Source of the DNA: Thalassotalea euphylliae
Lineage (GTDB): Bacteria; Pseudomonadota; Gammaproteobacteria; Enterobacterales; Alteromonadaceae
Direction: 5' to 3'
Assembly: GCF_003390395.1 (NCBI RefSeq)
Contig: NZ_QUOV01000001.1
Span: 682,001 to 746,000 of the forward strand
Length of the DNA stretch: 64,000 bases
Part shown: one piece after another, positions 18,535-28,399 of the stretch
Position numbering within the stretch: position 1 is the first letter of the stretch
Layout: each line of letters begins with the position of its first letter
Made by a program: the position numbers and the translations under genes
Notes under the pieces: generated by a model
What the model saw: only the letters and a program-made list of their open reading frames with translations
The model's database searches: none
Told to the model about the DNA's origin: nothing

Positions 18535-20019
18535 ATGGATGTAACAGAAACAATTTACGATGTATTGGTTGTTGGCGGCGGCATTAACGGTGTTGGTATT
18601 GCCAATGACGCTGCGGGTCGTGGATTGAATGTCCTGCTTTGTGAAATGAATGATCTTGCATCTGCGACCTCTAGTGCCAGCAGTAAGCTTATTCATGGCG
18701 GCTTGCGCTATCTCGAATACTACGAATTTGGGCTAGTCAAAAAAGCATTAGCAGAGCGAGAAGTCCTGCTAAAAAATGCGCCTCATATCATTTCCCCCTT
18801 AGTGTTCAGATTACCTCATCAACCTCATTTGCGACCTGCTTGGATGATCCGAGCGGGTTTGTTTCTTTATGACAACCTAAGTAAGCGCATTACACTGCCA
18901 AAATCTCGCTCGTTTAAATTTGATCAGCAATCACCGCTAAAGTCAGACATCAAGAAAGGCTTCGAATACGCAGACGCTTGGGTTGATGACTCGCGCCTAA
19001 CTGTACTCAATGCACTATCCGCCAAAGCGCAAGGGGCGACAATATTAACTCGTACGCAATTAGTCGCGGCAGAAACGATTGATGGCATTTGGCATTTATC
19101 GCTATTAGATAAAGCCAGCGGTGAAACCCTAATTGTGCGTAGTAAAAGCCTAGTGAATGCGGCTGGACCTTGGGTTGAAAACATTACAGGCAAAGTGGTG
19201 AAAGAGCGCACTCACGGTTTGCGCTTGGTGAAAGGTAGCCACATTGTCGTACCGCGTATTCATGACGACGAACATGCGTATATTTTACAGAATGAAGATC
19301 AGCGTATTGTCTTCGTTTTACCATTTGAGCAAGACTACTCGCTAGTGGGCACCACAGATGTTGATTACCAAGGTGATCCACAAGATGTCGCCATTGAAAC
19401 AGCTGAAATTGATTACATCATTAGCATCACCAACAACTATTTTAAACGTCAAATCACCCGTGACAGCATCGTTCACACCTTCTCAGGCATTCGCCCATTA
19501 CTGCACGATGAAGCGGAAGACGCCAAAGCAGTAACACGTGATTACACCATCGAATTAGTCACAGAAGGTCATGCACCGCTAGTGAATATCTACGGCGGCA
19601 AGATCACTACATATCGAACTTTAGCCGAAGCAGCCGTTGATAAGCTCACCCAAGTGTTCGCCACCATGAAACCAGCATGGACTAAACAAGCTGCGCTGCC
19701 AGGTGGCGATTTTACTGATCGCGAAACATTGATGGCGCAGTACGCTGAGGACTTTGCTTGGCTACCAGCAGCGTTAACGACTCGTTACGTTAGAACTTAC
19801 GGCACTATTGCCGAGCAACTGCTCACTGGCTGTGAGAGTTTGGCCGATATGGGAGAAGATTTTGGTGCTGGTTTGTATCAAAGAGAACTCGATTATTTGG
19901 TGGCCAATGAATGGGCAACAACATTAGACGATGTGATTTGGCGACGCACTAAGTTAGGCCTATTACTTGATGAACAACAAAAACAAAGAATACATCAGTA
20001 TATGTCGCAAATAGCTTAG
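18535..20019 (+). CDS. glpD: Aerobic glycerol-3-phosphate dehydrogenase
   Basis: This 494-aa FAD enzyme of the inner membrane face oxidises sn-glycerol-3-phosphate to dihydroxyacetone phosphate and passes electrons to quinone. The N-terminal dinucleotide motif VVGGGINGVGIANDAAGRG is intact. The GlpD segments SSKLIHGGLRYLEYYEF (seen as KLIHGGLRYLE), GIRPLL and GGKITTYRTLAE follow, and the C-terminal alpha-helical domain is present. It is transcribed separately from glpK, which lies 1.9 kb away on the other strand. The family is certain. The start ATG fits the family length. Confidence 0.95.
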   Translation: MDVTETIYDVLVVGGGINGVGIANDAAGRGLNVLLCEMNDLASATSSASSKLIHGGLRYLEYYEFGLVKKALAEREVLLKNAPHIISPLVFRLPHQPHLRPAWMIRAGLFLYDNLSKRITLPKSRSFKFDQQSPLKSDIKKGFEYADAWVDDSRLTVLNALSAKAQGATILTRTQLVAAETIDGIWHLSLLDKASGETLIVRSKSLVNAAGPWVENITGKVVKERTHGLRLVKGSHIVVPRIHDDEHAYILQNEDQRIVFVLPFEQDYSLVGTTDVDYQGDPQDVAIETAEIDYIISITNNYFKRQITRDSIVHTFSGIRPLLHDEAEDAKAVTRDYTIELVTEGHAPLVNIYGGKITTYRTLAEAAVDKLTQVFATMKPAWTKQAALPGGDFTDRETLMAQYAEDFAWLPAALTTRYVRTYGTIAEQLLTGCESLADMGEDFGAGLYQRELDYLVANEWATTLDDVIWRRTKLGLLLDEQQKQRIHQYMSQIA

Positions 20020-20112
20020 CGATAAAAAGTTTAGGAAGGCCAAGCTCTGCTTAGATTGAGTGATGGCAAGCTAATAACCTGGCTATTAGGCAAAAACTAC
20101 CTAGTAGCTCGT

Positions 20113-20160
20113 GTTTGTTTTCAATTGAAGCTTCGAGGTAAGCGTTAAGTGAAAACAAAC
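20113..20160. other. 11-bp inverted repeat between glpD and TonB receptor genes
   Basis: GTTTGTTTTCA (20113-20123) and TGAAAACAAAC (20150-20160) pair perfectly across 26 nt. This could be a glpD terminator with an unusually long loop or a regulatory site for the receptor gene, whose ATG is about 95 bp on. The rest of the 235-bp gap is AT-rich with nothing else clear. Confidence 0.4.
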
Positions 20161-20254
20161 CCAGTAAAAATTTTACATATAAGCTTTATAAAAAGTGTAA
20201 AAAATCTACTTAAAAAGTAGAGAAAACAACAAGTAAGTACAAAAGGGGAGATAT

Positions 20255-22972
20255 ATGTTTACTCTAGGTAAACGCACTGCGTTAGCAGTTGCAATTTCAG
20301 GTGCTTTGGGGGGCTACTCGCAAGTAGCTGTCGCTCAAGATAGCGCCGAAAGTGACGTTGAGGTGATTACAGTTACCGGCATGCTCAGTAGCTTAAAATC
20401 GTCAATGTTAGACAAAAAAGAATCTGATGTTGTTTCAGACGGTATTGCCGCGGAAGATTTGGGTAAATTCCCAGATTTAAACGTTGCCGAGTCTTTGCAA
20501 CGTATTACAGGTGTATCGATTGACCGCAGTGGTGGTGAAGGCCAGCAAGTGACTGTTCGTGGTTTTGGCCCTCAGTTCAATACCGTGCTTGTTAATGGTC
20601 GTCAAATCGCGACCGATAGTGCTGGTCGTGAATTCAACTTTGACATTATCGCGGCGGATCAGATCACCGGTGCTGATATTTTCAAAACCTCGACATCGAC
20701 ACTGCAAGAAGGTGGTATTGGTGGCACGATCAATGTTTCTACTGCACGTCCATTTGACTACGACGGCTTACAAGTGGTTGGCTCACTAAAAGGCATGTAC
20801 GAGAGCTTGTCGGAAGAGACTTCGCCAAGTGCTTCGTTCTTGGTTAGCAATACCTTTAACGACGACACCATGGGTGTCTTGCTTGCGGTAACTCACTCAG
20901 AACGTGACGTCCAAATTAACCGTATTGAAACCGCTGGTTGGCGTGGTGGTCAAACGATTTCTAACAGCCGTGACGGTGTACTTTTCACTAACGCATATAT
21001 TCCACGTAACTGGGATCAAATTGTTGATCAACAAGAGCGTACCCGTACTAATGCCAGCTTAGTCTTCCAATATGCGCCAAGCGATGAAGTTACCATTACG
21101 CTTGATGGTTTTGTGTCTAAGTTTGAAGTTGAATCACAAGTAACTGACTTGGCGTCATGGTTTGAGCCTGATCGCGTTGGCTCAGCAACAATTGATCCGG
21201 AAACTGGTACGCTAACTCAGTTTACTCAAGATGTTGGCTTATTCGTAAGTAGTGGTAACCCAGCAACTGACTTCGTATCGCATACGCGTAATTCACGTGA
21301 TGTTTCTAACGACGGTTTTGGTTTAAATGTTGAGTGGGCGATTAATGACCAGCTAGAAGCAACATTTGACCTGTCGACTTCATCGGCAGAAAACGATCGT
21401 GCCGGACGCGACCGTTTCAACGTGGTTGGTATTATCAACAGCTACCAGTTCGATGGCACAGGTGGTATTCCAACGGTAACTCACGACGGTTTTGTCAATG
21501 GTTCGCTATTGCCAGCAGAGCTTGCTCGCTTGCATTACAACGAAAAAGGTAACCAATTTAGCGACGAAGACGAAATCACTGAATTGAAAGCTGACTTTGT
21601 TTATGAAGCGGATGGTGATGTATTTGAGAAGGCGCGTTTTGGTATTTACCGTCAAGAGCGTGAGAAGAAGAGCTTCCAAATTTTTGGTAACCAATGTCAG
21701 TTCTGTGGTTACGGCACACCAGCACCACTTGATGTCATCGACTTTAGACCATTCACCGCAGAGAACTATTTCTCTGGCTTAATCGACACTTTCTACACTT
21801 ATGATGGTGATGCCTATGTTGATTACTTAGCCGATCAAGGCTTCCCAATCGAGCCAACGTTGCAAAACAACCGTTACACAGTAAACGAAGATATTACGTC
21901 ACTATACGCTGATTTCACCTTTGGCTTTGACTTAGATGATATGCCAGTGACAATTAATGTCGGCGCGCGTTACTCGACAACTGACGTTGAAGCAGAAGCG
22001 GTACAAAGTGATATTGTTAACGTGGTACCAACCTCTGACCAAACCTTATTTGCTAACGTATTTGGCCCAGCACGTGACATTTCAGAAAGTGGTTCATATT
22101 CAAACTTACTCCCTAGCTTAAACATCAAGTTAGAATTGCAAGATGATATGGTATTGCGTTTTGCTGCATACGATTCATTAACGCGTCCAACGCTATCGCA
22201 ACTTTCGCCAGCGACAACGTTTAACGAACCACGTCGTCAAAACTTAACGGCGCAAGGTGGTAACGAGTCGTTGAAACCATTCACTTCTGAGAACTGGGAT
22301 ATTTCTTACGAGTGGTATTACGGCGATGCAAGCTTGTTTAGCTTCGCTTTCTTCCACAAAGAAGTAGATGACTTCATCATTACCCGTACAGGTACTGAAA
22401 CCTTCGATATGACGGGCCGTACAGCACCTGATTTTGCCTGTGAAGGTGAATTCTGTTCTGACGCTGAAGAGCTATTTGGTGCGCAAGAGGTTTACTCGGT
22501 AACGCGTCCACAAAACTCGGAAGAAATCACAGTAACCGGTTACGAAGTGGCATTAACCCACATCTTTGAAAACGGTTTTGGTTTCACTGCTAACGCGACA
22601 ATTGTTGATAGCGACACTGAATTAGGTGAAGACCAATCAACGGCCTTTGCGCTAGAAGGTTTAGGTGATTCACAAAACTTGATCGTATTCTACGAAGCGG
22701 ACAATTGGCAAGCGCGTGTAGCGTTTAACAACCGTGAAGGCTTCTTACGCTTAGTGGATAACGGCTTCAATGGTGAGCCAGTCAATACTGATACCTTTGG
22801 TCAGTGGGACATCAGTGCTAGCTACGATATTAATGAAAATGTTTCGGTATTCTTTGAAGGCATTAACATTACAGAAGAAGAGCTAGTACAAACAGGTCGT
22901 TTTGCAAACCAAGTATACAATATTGAAGATAATGGCTCTCGTTACGCAGTTGGCGTGCGTGCTAAGTTCTAG
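20255..22972 (+). CDS. TonB-dependent outer-membrane receptor, Xanthomonas/Caulobacter carbohydrate type
   Basis: This 905-aa outer-membrane beta-barrel is expected to import a large or scarce substrate using TonB energy. It has a signal peptide (about 1-27, ending AVA), a TonB-box-like EVITVTG near 36, a plug domain (about 50-165, with the LNVAESLQRITGVSIDR and VTVRGFGPQFNTVLVNGR segments of this subfamily), a long barrel, and the C-terminal VGVRAKF ending in Phe. Neighbouring halogenase-like, SapC and alpha-galactosidase genes suggest an alpha-galactoside ligand; that is inferred from context. A strong terminator follows, so it is probably monocistronic. GGGG-A before the ATG gives a good ribosome binding site. 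Confidence 0.92.
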   Translation: MFTLGKRTALAVAISGALGGYSQVAVAQDSAESDVEVITVTGMLSSLKSSMLDKKESDVVSDGIAAEDLGKFPDLNVAESLQRITGVSIDRSGGEGQQVTVRGFGPQFNTVLVNGRQIATDSAGREFNFDIIAADQITGADIFKTSTSTLQEGGIGGTINVSTARPFDYDGLQVVGSLKGMYESLSEETSPSASFLVSNTFNDDTMGVLLAVTHSERDVQINRIETAGWRGGQTISNSRDGVLFTNAYIPRNWDQIVDQQERTRTNASLVFQYAPSDEVTITLDGFVSKFEVESQVTDLASWFEPDRVGSATIDPETGTLTQFTQDVGLFVSSGNPATDFVSHTRNSRDVSNDGFGLNVEWAINDQLEATFDLSTSSAENDRAGRDRFNVVGIINSYQFDGTGGIPTVTHDGFVNGSLLPAELARLHYNEKGNQFSDEDEITELKADFVYEADGDVFEKARFGIYRQEREKKSFQIFGNQCQFCGYGTPAPLDVIDFRPFTAENYFSGLIDTFYTYDGDAYVDYLADQGFPIEPTLQNNRYTVNEDITSLYADFTFGFDLDDMPVTINVGARYSTTDVEAEAVQSDIVNVVPTSDQTLFANVFGPARDISESGSYSNLLPSLNIKLELQDDMVLRFAAYDSLTRPTLSQLSPATTFNEPRRQNLTAQGGNESLKPFTSENWDISYEWYYGDASLFSFAFFHKEVDDFIITRTGTETFDMTGRTAPDFACEGEFCSDAEELFGAQEVYSVTRPQNSEEITVTGYEVALTHIFENGFGFTANATIVDSDTELGEDQSTAFALEGLGDSQNLIVFYEADNWQARVAFNNREGFLRLVDNGFNGEPVNTDTFGQWDISASYDINENVSVFFEGINITEEELVQTGRFANQVYNIEDNGSRYAVGVRAKF

Positions 22973-23004
22973 TCGAACTTAGTTTGCCGAGTTAATCTCA
23001 ACGC

Positions 23005-23039
23005 AAATGGCCTGCTTGTATGCAAACAGGCCATTTTTT
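23005..23039 (+). terminator. Rho-independent terminator after TonB receptor gene
   Basis: A 10-bp stem AAATGGCCTG/CAGGCCATTT with a 12-nt loop is followed by a run of T. It sits 33 bp beyond the receptor stop codon and is convincing. Confidence 0.88.
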
Positions 23040-23141
23040 ATTGTTTGTTTTGCTTAGCTAAATACTTATAGCAATTGAAATAAATAAGTATTGCCTTTTA
23101 GCAATTTCGACATCCGTTGATCTGATTTAGTGTTAATGTTT

Positions 23142-23193
23142 AGCTAAGCAAAGCAGTTAAGCAAAGTAGCTTAGTAAAGCAAATAAACAAAGA
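23142..23193. repeat. Four degenerate 13-bp tandem repeats upstream of halogenase-like gene
   Basis: Units AGCTAAGCAAAGC, AGTTAAGCAAAGT, AGCTTAGTAAAGC and AAATAAACAAAGA follow head to tail. They end 66 bp before the ATG, within the likely promoter region. Confidence 0.7.
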
Positions 23194-23259
23194 AGTAAGC
23201 GATAACCCCTGCTTAACTTATTTGATAAGTTAAAATAGGTTGTTAGCAAAGGAAATTTT

Positions 23260-24777
23260 ATGTCGCATCCGGTGAAAAATATTGTCATTGTCGGTGGTGG
23301 TATCGCTGGCTGGTTATCTGCTGCGGTAATCGCTTCTTATCACCAAGGGGCAAGTGACGAGCAGTTTCGAATTACCTTGGTTGAATCCTCTGACGTTCCA
23401 ACGATTGGCGTGGGTGAAGGCACTTGGCCAACCATGAAAAATACCTTGCGACAAATTGGCTTAAATGAGCGAGAAGTGTTTGCTCGTTGTCATGCAGCTT
23501 TTAAGCAAGGTGGCAAGTTTGTTAACTGGGTACACGGCAATGGTGACTTTTATTATCATCCGTTTACTGTGCCTTTGGGCTACGGCAAGCTCGATCTCGC
23601 CCCTTATGTAGAAAGCGTTGAGAATTTTGCCGTTGAATCAAACTTTCAACACCATATTTGTGAAGCGGGCTTAGCCCCGAGAGGACACGCTGATCTTGAC
23701 TATCAAGGGCCTTGTAATTACGCCTATCATTTAGATGCCGGTGAACTGGCTAATATGCTCAAAGAGCATTGCACCCAAAAGTTGGGTGTAAAACACCTAG
23801 TTGATACCTTGTGTGACACGCTAATCGCCGATGATGGCAGCATTGAAGCCATCGTGTTGGAAAAAACAGGACAACTAGCAGCCGACTTATTCGTTGATTG
23901 CACAGGCGCACGCTCATTATTGCTAGGACAAGCGCTGGGGATTGGTTATAAGTCACTTAGTGATGTGTTGTTTAACGATAGCGCCCTAGCTATGCAAGTA
24001 CCATACGAGAGTGCCGATACCCCCGTTGCTTCGCACACAATTGCCACGGCACAGGACGCTGGTTGGATATGGGATATTGGCCTAACGCATCGCCGAGGTG
24101 TCGGCCATGTCTATTCGAGCCGATTTACCAGCGATGAGAAGGCCGAAGCGAATTTAAGACGCTATTTAGGAAAAGCAGCAGATGGTTTAGCTGCTCGAAA
24201 AATTTCCTATAAACCGGGGCACAGAGAAAAGTTCTGGCATAAAAACTGTGTCGCGGTTGGGATGGCGGCCGGCTTTGTTGAACCACTGGAAGCGACGGCG
24301 ATTATGCTGATTGAACTATCATCACGCTTTATTGGCGAGAATTTGCCCGCCGATAAAGCGTTAATGCCAGTGGTTGCGAAACGATTCAATCAACAGATGG
24401 ACTATCGCTGGCAACGCATTGCAGACTTTTTAAAGCTACATTACATGCTTACTCAGCGCCCTGAACCTTATTGGCAAGCTCATTGTGACGAAGCGACTTT
24501 TCCACAATCGCTGAAAGATGACTTAGCAATTTGGCGATATCGTGGTCCAGCCACCAGTGATTTTGACAGTGCCATTGAGCTGTTTCCAGCCGCGAGCTAT
24601 CAATACGTGCTTTATGGTATGGAGTTTAAACCTGATTTTTCGAGCCAAGCTTATTTATATAATCAACGCCAACAAGCTGAGCAATTAATCAAACGTAACC
24701 AGCAATTGACCCAACAAATGCTGCAGAATTTGCCTGCTCATCGAGACTATATTGAGCAGTGGTTAGCAACGGGCTAG
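23260..24777 (+). CDS. Tryptophan-halogenase-family flavoprotein
   Basis: This 505-aa protein belongs to the flavin-dependent tryptophan halogenase family (PrnA/RebH fold). It has the FAD motif IVGGGIAGW (about 9-18), the GVGEGTWPTMKNTL segment, and GFVEPLEATAI near residue 345. The halogenase WxWxIP signature reads WIWDIG here, with Gly for Pro. Homologues beside TonB receptors and SapC genes are common in marine Alteromonadales, Caulobacter and Xanthomonas, and as far as I know their substrates are not established. Halogenation of tryptophan is therefore not assumed. It lies in the galactoside locus, 117 bp before a SapC gene, probably co-transcribed. Confidence 0.85.
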   Translation: MSHPVKNIVIVGGGIAGWLSAAVIASYHQGASDEQFRITLVESSDVPTIGVGEGTWPTMKNTLRQIGLNEREVFARCHAAFKQGGKFVNWVHGNGDFYYHPFTVPLGYGKLDLAPYVESVENFAVESNFQHHICEAGLAPRGHADLDYQGPCNYAYHLDAGELANMLKEHCTQKLGVKHLVDTLCDTLIADDGSIEAIVLEKTGQLAADLFVDCTGARSLLLGQALGIGYKSLSDVLFNDSALAMQVPYESADTPVASHTIATAQDAGWIWDIGLTHRRGVGHVYSSRFTSDEKAEANLRRYLGKAADGLAARKISYKPGHREKFWHKNCVAVGMAAGFVEPLEATAIMLIELSSRFIGENLPADKALMPVVAKRFNQQMDYRWQRIADFLKLHYMLTQRPEPYWQAHCDEATFPQSLKDDLAIWRYRGPATSDFDSAIELFPAASYQYVLYGMEFKPDFSSQAYLYNQRQQAEQLIKRNQQLTQQMLQNLPAHRDYIEQWLATG

Positions 24778-24805
24778 CAACGGGTTAGCAACGAGCGAGC
24801 AAGTG
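24762..24805. repeat. Four 11-bp tandem repeats across the halogenase-like gene stop
   Basis: Units GTTAGCAACGG, GCTAGCAACGG, GTTAGCAACGA and GCGAGCAAGTG run head to tail. The TAG stop (24775-24777) lies in the second unit, so the last residues LATG are repeat-encoded. Confidence 0.75.
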
Positions 24806-24893
24806 AGATTGCTAAACACATGCTAGTGAAAATTCAATTAAAAGTAGTTAACTGCAAATACTTAAAAATAATAGATACAACAAAGAGAAGTTT

Positions 24894-25658
24894 ATGGCCG
24901 CATTAGTCGCACTTAAGCGCGAACAACATCAGTCACTTTACATTCAAGAAGGCGCTGAAAATAATTTTGCCTCAAGCCAGCATTTACTTAACTTAAAAAT
25001 TCATGAAGTTGGTCATGCAGGCACCAGTCTTCCTGTGTTTTTGATGAAAGATCCTAAGTCAGGTGTATGGCGTGTTTCTGCTGTAACTAGCTTTGCAATG
25101 GGCACAAACCTTTTCGTGGAAGATAATCAATGGCAGCCAACGTTTAAACCCTTGGCGATGCAAACATTTCCGTTTTTCTTAATGAAGGCTGAAGGCGAGG
25201 GGAAGGGCTATACCGTCGGTATTGACCCTGAAAGTAACGCCTTTTCTGAGCAGTCGGGCGATACGATTTTTACTGACGAGGGTAAAGCCAGCCAGCGACT
25301 CATGAAAGCAACTCAATTGCTTGAAGCGAGTATCGAGCAAGATATTCAAACTTATCAATTTGGTCAGGCAATTAATGATTTGGGGCTGGTTAAAGCAATC
25401 AATTTAGTGATTCATCGCCCAGACGGTAGCCAAGAAACCTTGCAAGGCTTGTGTACCATTGACGAAGATAAGCTAAATGCTTTGTCTGGTGAGCAATTAA
25501 AATCACTTAGCGACAAAGGCTATTTAGCACCAATGTACGCAATTTTAATGTCGATTTATCAACTGAACTCGTTAATTCGCCGAAATAACTTAGATCAGCG
25601 ATTTAACACAATTAGCGAAGTTAAAATCGCAGTTAATTCAGGTAACAGCTTTAGCTAG
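24894..25658 (+). CDS. SapC-family protein, first copy
   Basis: This 254-aa protein is similar to the SapC family (named after a Campylobacter S-layer-associated protein). It has the recognisable order of an LPVFLMKD segment (about 45-52), a repeated PFFLMK segment (about 94-99), GIDPES, an FxDEGKAS stretch, and a C-terminal LAPMYAILMSIYQLNSLIRR (seen as MYAILMSIYQLNSL). There is no signal peptide. In TonB-receptor loci these proteins regularly accompany halogenase-like genes; their role is not established. It follows the halogenase-like gene by 117 bp and is followed by a hairpin. A paralogue lies at 28.4 kb beyond the alpha-galactosidase gene. Confidence 0.82.
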   Translation: MAALVALKREQHQSLYIQEGAENNFASSQHLLNLKIHEVGHAGTSLPVFLMKDPKSGVWRVSAVTSFAMGTNLFVEDNQWQPTFKPLAMQTFPFFLMKAEGEGKGYTVGIDPESNAFSEQSGDTIFTDEGKASQRLMKATQLLEASIEQDIQTYQFGQAINDLGLVKAINLVIHRPDGSQETLQGLCTIDEDKLNALSGEQLKSLSDKGYLAPMYAILMSIYQLNSLIRRNNLDQRFNTISEVKIAVNSGNSFS

Positions 25659-25686
25659 CGCACTATAATTTTGCCTTAGCACCTAT

Positions 25687-25723
25687 AAGAAGTAGCTGTA
25701 CACAGTCTACTTAGCTACTTCTT
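25687..25723 (+). terminator. Hairpin after first SapC gene
   Basis: A perfect 11-bp inverted repeat AAGAAGTAGCT/AGCTACTTCTT with a 15-nt loop lies 29 bp after the stop. The T-tract is short, so termination strength is uncertain. Confidence 0.55.
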
Positions 25724-25827
25724 AACTCCATTTCAGAACAACCAAAATCACAAGTATTGAGTAGTACCCCGAAGCAACTAATTCCTTCGTAAATAGTGTT
25801 CAAATGTTATTCTCAAAAACACCAAAT

Positions 25828-25848
25828 TAATTTATATTACAAATACTA
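25828..25848. promoter_or_regulatory. Candidate operator upstream of alpha-galactosidase gene
   Basis: The core ATTTAT-ATT-ACAAAT (25830-25844) followed by ACTA resembles the galE palindrome, including the shared AAATACTAC. It lies about 210-230 bp before the GH36 start, in a 398-bp gap (25659-26056) that otherwise holds only the terminator hairpin and AT-rich DNA. Confidence 0.42.
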
Positions 25849-26056
25849 CAATAAGTTGGTTTTTTCAATAAAATAAACCATCCTTAAGCCACCCAAATGA
25901 TGAAGTAAAATCGCTACTATTATTTGAGTTAGTGGTTATTTGTTTGCAGTTATTTAGTTTTAGGTATCGATTAAATAGTCTCATTATCAAATAGCCAAAG
26001 AGATCATCAGCAGCCAGACGAGTAGTTTAGCTACATGGCAGTGAAAGAGCATAAAT

Positions 26057-28198
26057 ATGAACAACACACCTACTCACATTCATTTAGCAGGGCAACGTAG
26101 CAGCATTATTATTAATGTTAGCGAGCGCACTCCGCGTATTAGTTACTATGGTAAAAAGCTATCAACTCAGTCTTCTGGACAGATGATCGAGATGCTAGCA
26201 ACACGTCAAGAAGCCAAATGTGCTGTGGTTGAAGAGCCGCCTATTGCATTAACGCCAACCTACGGCAGCGGTTTTACCGGACATGTTGGGCTTGAAGTCA
26301 GCAATAATGACGACGCTTGGTCTTTTTGCGGTGACATTAGCGCTGTTGAGCAAATTAATGAACATCAAGTGGCCATTGCAACCACTGACAATGATCGCGG
26401 TTTGTCGTTACTTCATGAGTTAAGACTATGCCCTAAAACCGATGTAATTGAGTGCTCGACGTCACTTTTTAACAATAGTGACAGCCCGCTTGATGTTACA
26501 TGGTGTGCTGCGCCAACTTTCCAAGTACCTGCAAATTATACAGAAATCATGGCGTTTGAAGGTCGTTGGTCAAATGAATTTCGCCGCCAGCACATTTCTC
26601 GTTTCCTTGGCAACTTTGTACGTGAAAACCGCAAAGGTAAAACCTCGCACGACAGCTTTCCAGGGTTGATTATGCACAAAGCGACAACAGCTGAACACCA
26701 AGGTGACTGTATTGGTTTTCACTTAGGTTGGAGTGGTAATCACAAAGTGATGAGCGAATTGTTGGCAGATGGCCGTGGCTTTGTCCAAATGGGCGAGTTG
26801 CTGTTACCAAGCGAGCTAACACTGGCACCTGGTGAGTCTTATCAGTCACCTAAGTTATATGCCTGTTACTCAGATGCCGGCTTTAATGCGATGTCGGCTA
26901 GCTTTCATACCTTTGTGCGCGAGCAATTGTTGAGTGACAAGGTGATCAATAAACCACGCCCAGTTCACTACAACACATGGGAAGGTATTTATTTTGATCA
27001 TGACACCGACACGCTAGCAGAGCTGGCAAAACAAGCAGCAGAAATAGGTGCTGAGCGTTTTGTGCTTGATGACGGCTGGTTTAACGGCCGCCGCGGCGAC
27101 TATGCAGGACTAGGGGATTGGTTTGTTGATAAAGAAATTTATCCTGAGGGTTTGCAGCCTTTGATTGATCAAGTACTGGCAACCGGCATGGAATTTGGTA
27201 TTTGGTTTGAGCCAGAAATGATTAACCCTGATAGTGATTTGTATCGCAACCATCCTGATTGGGTACTCCAAACACGCGGTAACCCACAAATTGGCTTTAG
27301 AAATCAATACGTGTTGGATCTTAACAACTCTGCGGTGTGTGATTACTTGTTTAAGTGTATCGATGATATTTTGGTGGAATATCCAGATATTAGTTACATC
27401 AAATGGGATATGAACCGCGATGTGAACCAACCGGGTAATGGTCAAGGTAAACCTGCTATTCACCAGCAGATGCACGCTTTATATGCGCTAATTGATCAGC
27501 TTCGCGCTAAACACCCTAAGGTTGAATTTGAAAGCTGCTGTTCAGGTGGTGGTCGTGTTGACTATGGTATTTTGGCGCATACGGATCGAGTTTGGACATC
27601 AGACTCCAACGATGCGTTAGATCGTTTAGAAATTCAAAAGGGCTGCTCATATTTCTTCCCATCCAATGTGATGGGAGCGCATGTTGGCCCACGAGATTGT
27701 CACATTACTGGCCGTCGCGTTAATATCGAAATGCGTGCTGCTGTGGCTATGTTTGGTCATATGGGCATTGAAATGAACCCGCGCGAGCTAACTGAGCAAG
27801 AGCGCACGAGCTTAAAAGCGGCGATTGCACTGCATAAGGCACATCGTGAGTTAATCCATCAGGGACAGTTAATTCGCCTTGATACCGACGGAAATTCTAT
27901 CGAATTTGGTATTGTTAACGCTGATAAGTCTGAAGCGTTATTTGCGTACAATAGCGTTGTTGAGCCACTGCGTTATATGCCTAATCAGTTTATGTTTAAA
28001 GGGTTAGATGCGCACAGCCAATACAAGCTTGACCTTGTTTGGCCAGCTAAACGCGAAGACTTCAAAGAGTACTCTGAGTCAATTTTAGATAAAGCGCTAG
28101 GACAAACCTTTAGTGGAGAACTGTTAATGGAACACGGTATGCAAATGCCGGTATTGTTCCCGCAAAACTCTTTGGTCTTCAAGTTAACAAAAGTTTAA
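26057..28198 (+). CDS. Alpha-galactosidase, glycoside hydrolase family 36
   Basis: This 713-aa retaining enzyme releases terminal alpha-linked galactose from oligosaccharides such as melibiose or raffinose. The catalytic nucleophile Asp451 is in YIKWDMNRD. The acid/base Asp lies in the SDSNDALDR segment starting at residue 515, preceded by ESCCSGGGRVDYG. The N-terminal beta-supersandwich and the WEGIYFD barrel entry match GH36 of the AgaA/RafA type. There is no signal peptide, so it appears cytoplasmic and substrates must be imported intact. It is probably monocistronic, with its own promoter region and a strong terminator. Confidence 0.92.
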   Translation: MNNTPTHIHLAGQRSSIIINVSERTPRISYYGKKLSTQSSGQMIEMLATRQEAKCAVVEEPPIALTPTYGSGFTGHVGLEVSNNDDAWSFCGDISAVEQINEHQVAIATTDNDRGLSLLHELRLCPKTDVIECSTSLFNNSDSPLDVTWCAAPTFQVPANYTEIMAFEGRWSNEFRRQHISRFLGNFVRENRKGKTSHDSFPGLIMHKATTAEHQGDCIGFHLGWSGNHKVMSELLADGRGFVQMGELLLPSELTLAPGESYQSPKLYACYSDAGFNAMSASFHTFVREQLLSDKVINKPRPVHYNTWEGIYFDHDTDTLAELAKQAAEIGAERFVLDDGWFNGRRGDYAGLGDWFVDKEIYPEGLQPLIDQVLATGMEFGIWFEPEMINPDSDLYRNHPDWVLQTRGNPQIGFRNQYVLDLNNSAVCDYLFKCIDDILVEYPDISYIKWDMNRDVNQPGNGQGKPAIHQQMHALYALIDQLRAKHPKVEFESCCSGGGRVDYGILAHTDRVWTSDSNDALDRLEIQKGCSYFFPSNVMGAHVGPRDCHITGRRVNIEMRAAVAMFGHMGIEMNPRELTEQERTSLKAAIALHKAHRELIHQGQLIRLDTDGNSIEFGIVNADKSEALFAYNSVVEPLRYMPNQFMFKGLDAHSQYKLDLVWPAKREDFKEYSESILDKALGQTFSGELLMEHGMQMPVLFPQNSLVFKLTKV

Positions 28199-28223
28199 GT
28201 TAGCGAGAGTCTAAGTTAACGAG
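28196..28223. repeat. Direct repeat across the alpha-galactosidase stop codon
   Basis: TAAGTTAGCGAG (28196-28207) and TAAGTTAACGAG (28212-28223) differ by one base. The first copy begins with the TAA stop codon of the gene. Confidence 0.65.
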
Positions 28224-28251
28224 CGCCTGATTAGATAAACTAAATTGGATT

Positions 28252-28281
28252 AAAAATAGCCTGATTGTTCAGGCTATTTTT
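28252..28281 (+). terminator. Rho-independent terminator after alpha-galactosidase gene
   Basis: AAAAATAGCCTG and CAGGCTATTTTT form a 12-bp stem around a 6-nt loop ending in a T-run, 54 bp after the stop codon. Confidence 0.9.
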
Positions 28282-28399
28282 ATTTGAACCTGCTCATTTT
28301 TTAGCTTTACACTTGCGGCTAACTCGTTAAGCTAAAAATAACTAGCTAACAGTAACCAGCCAACAATGATACCAATCATAACAACAAGAAGGTAAGCCA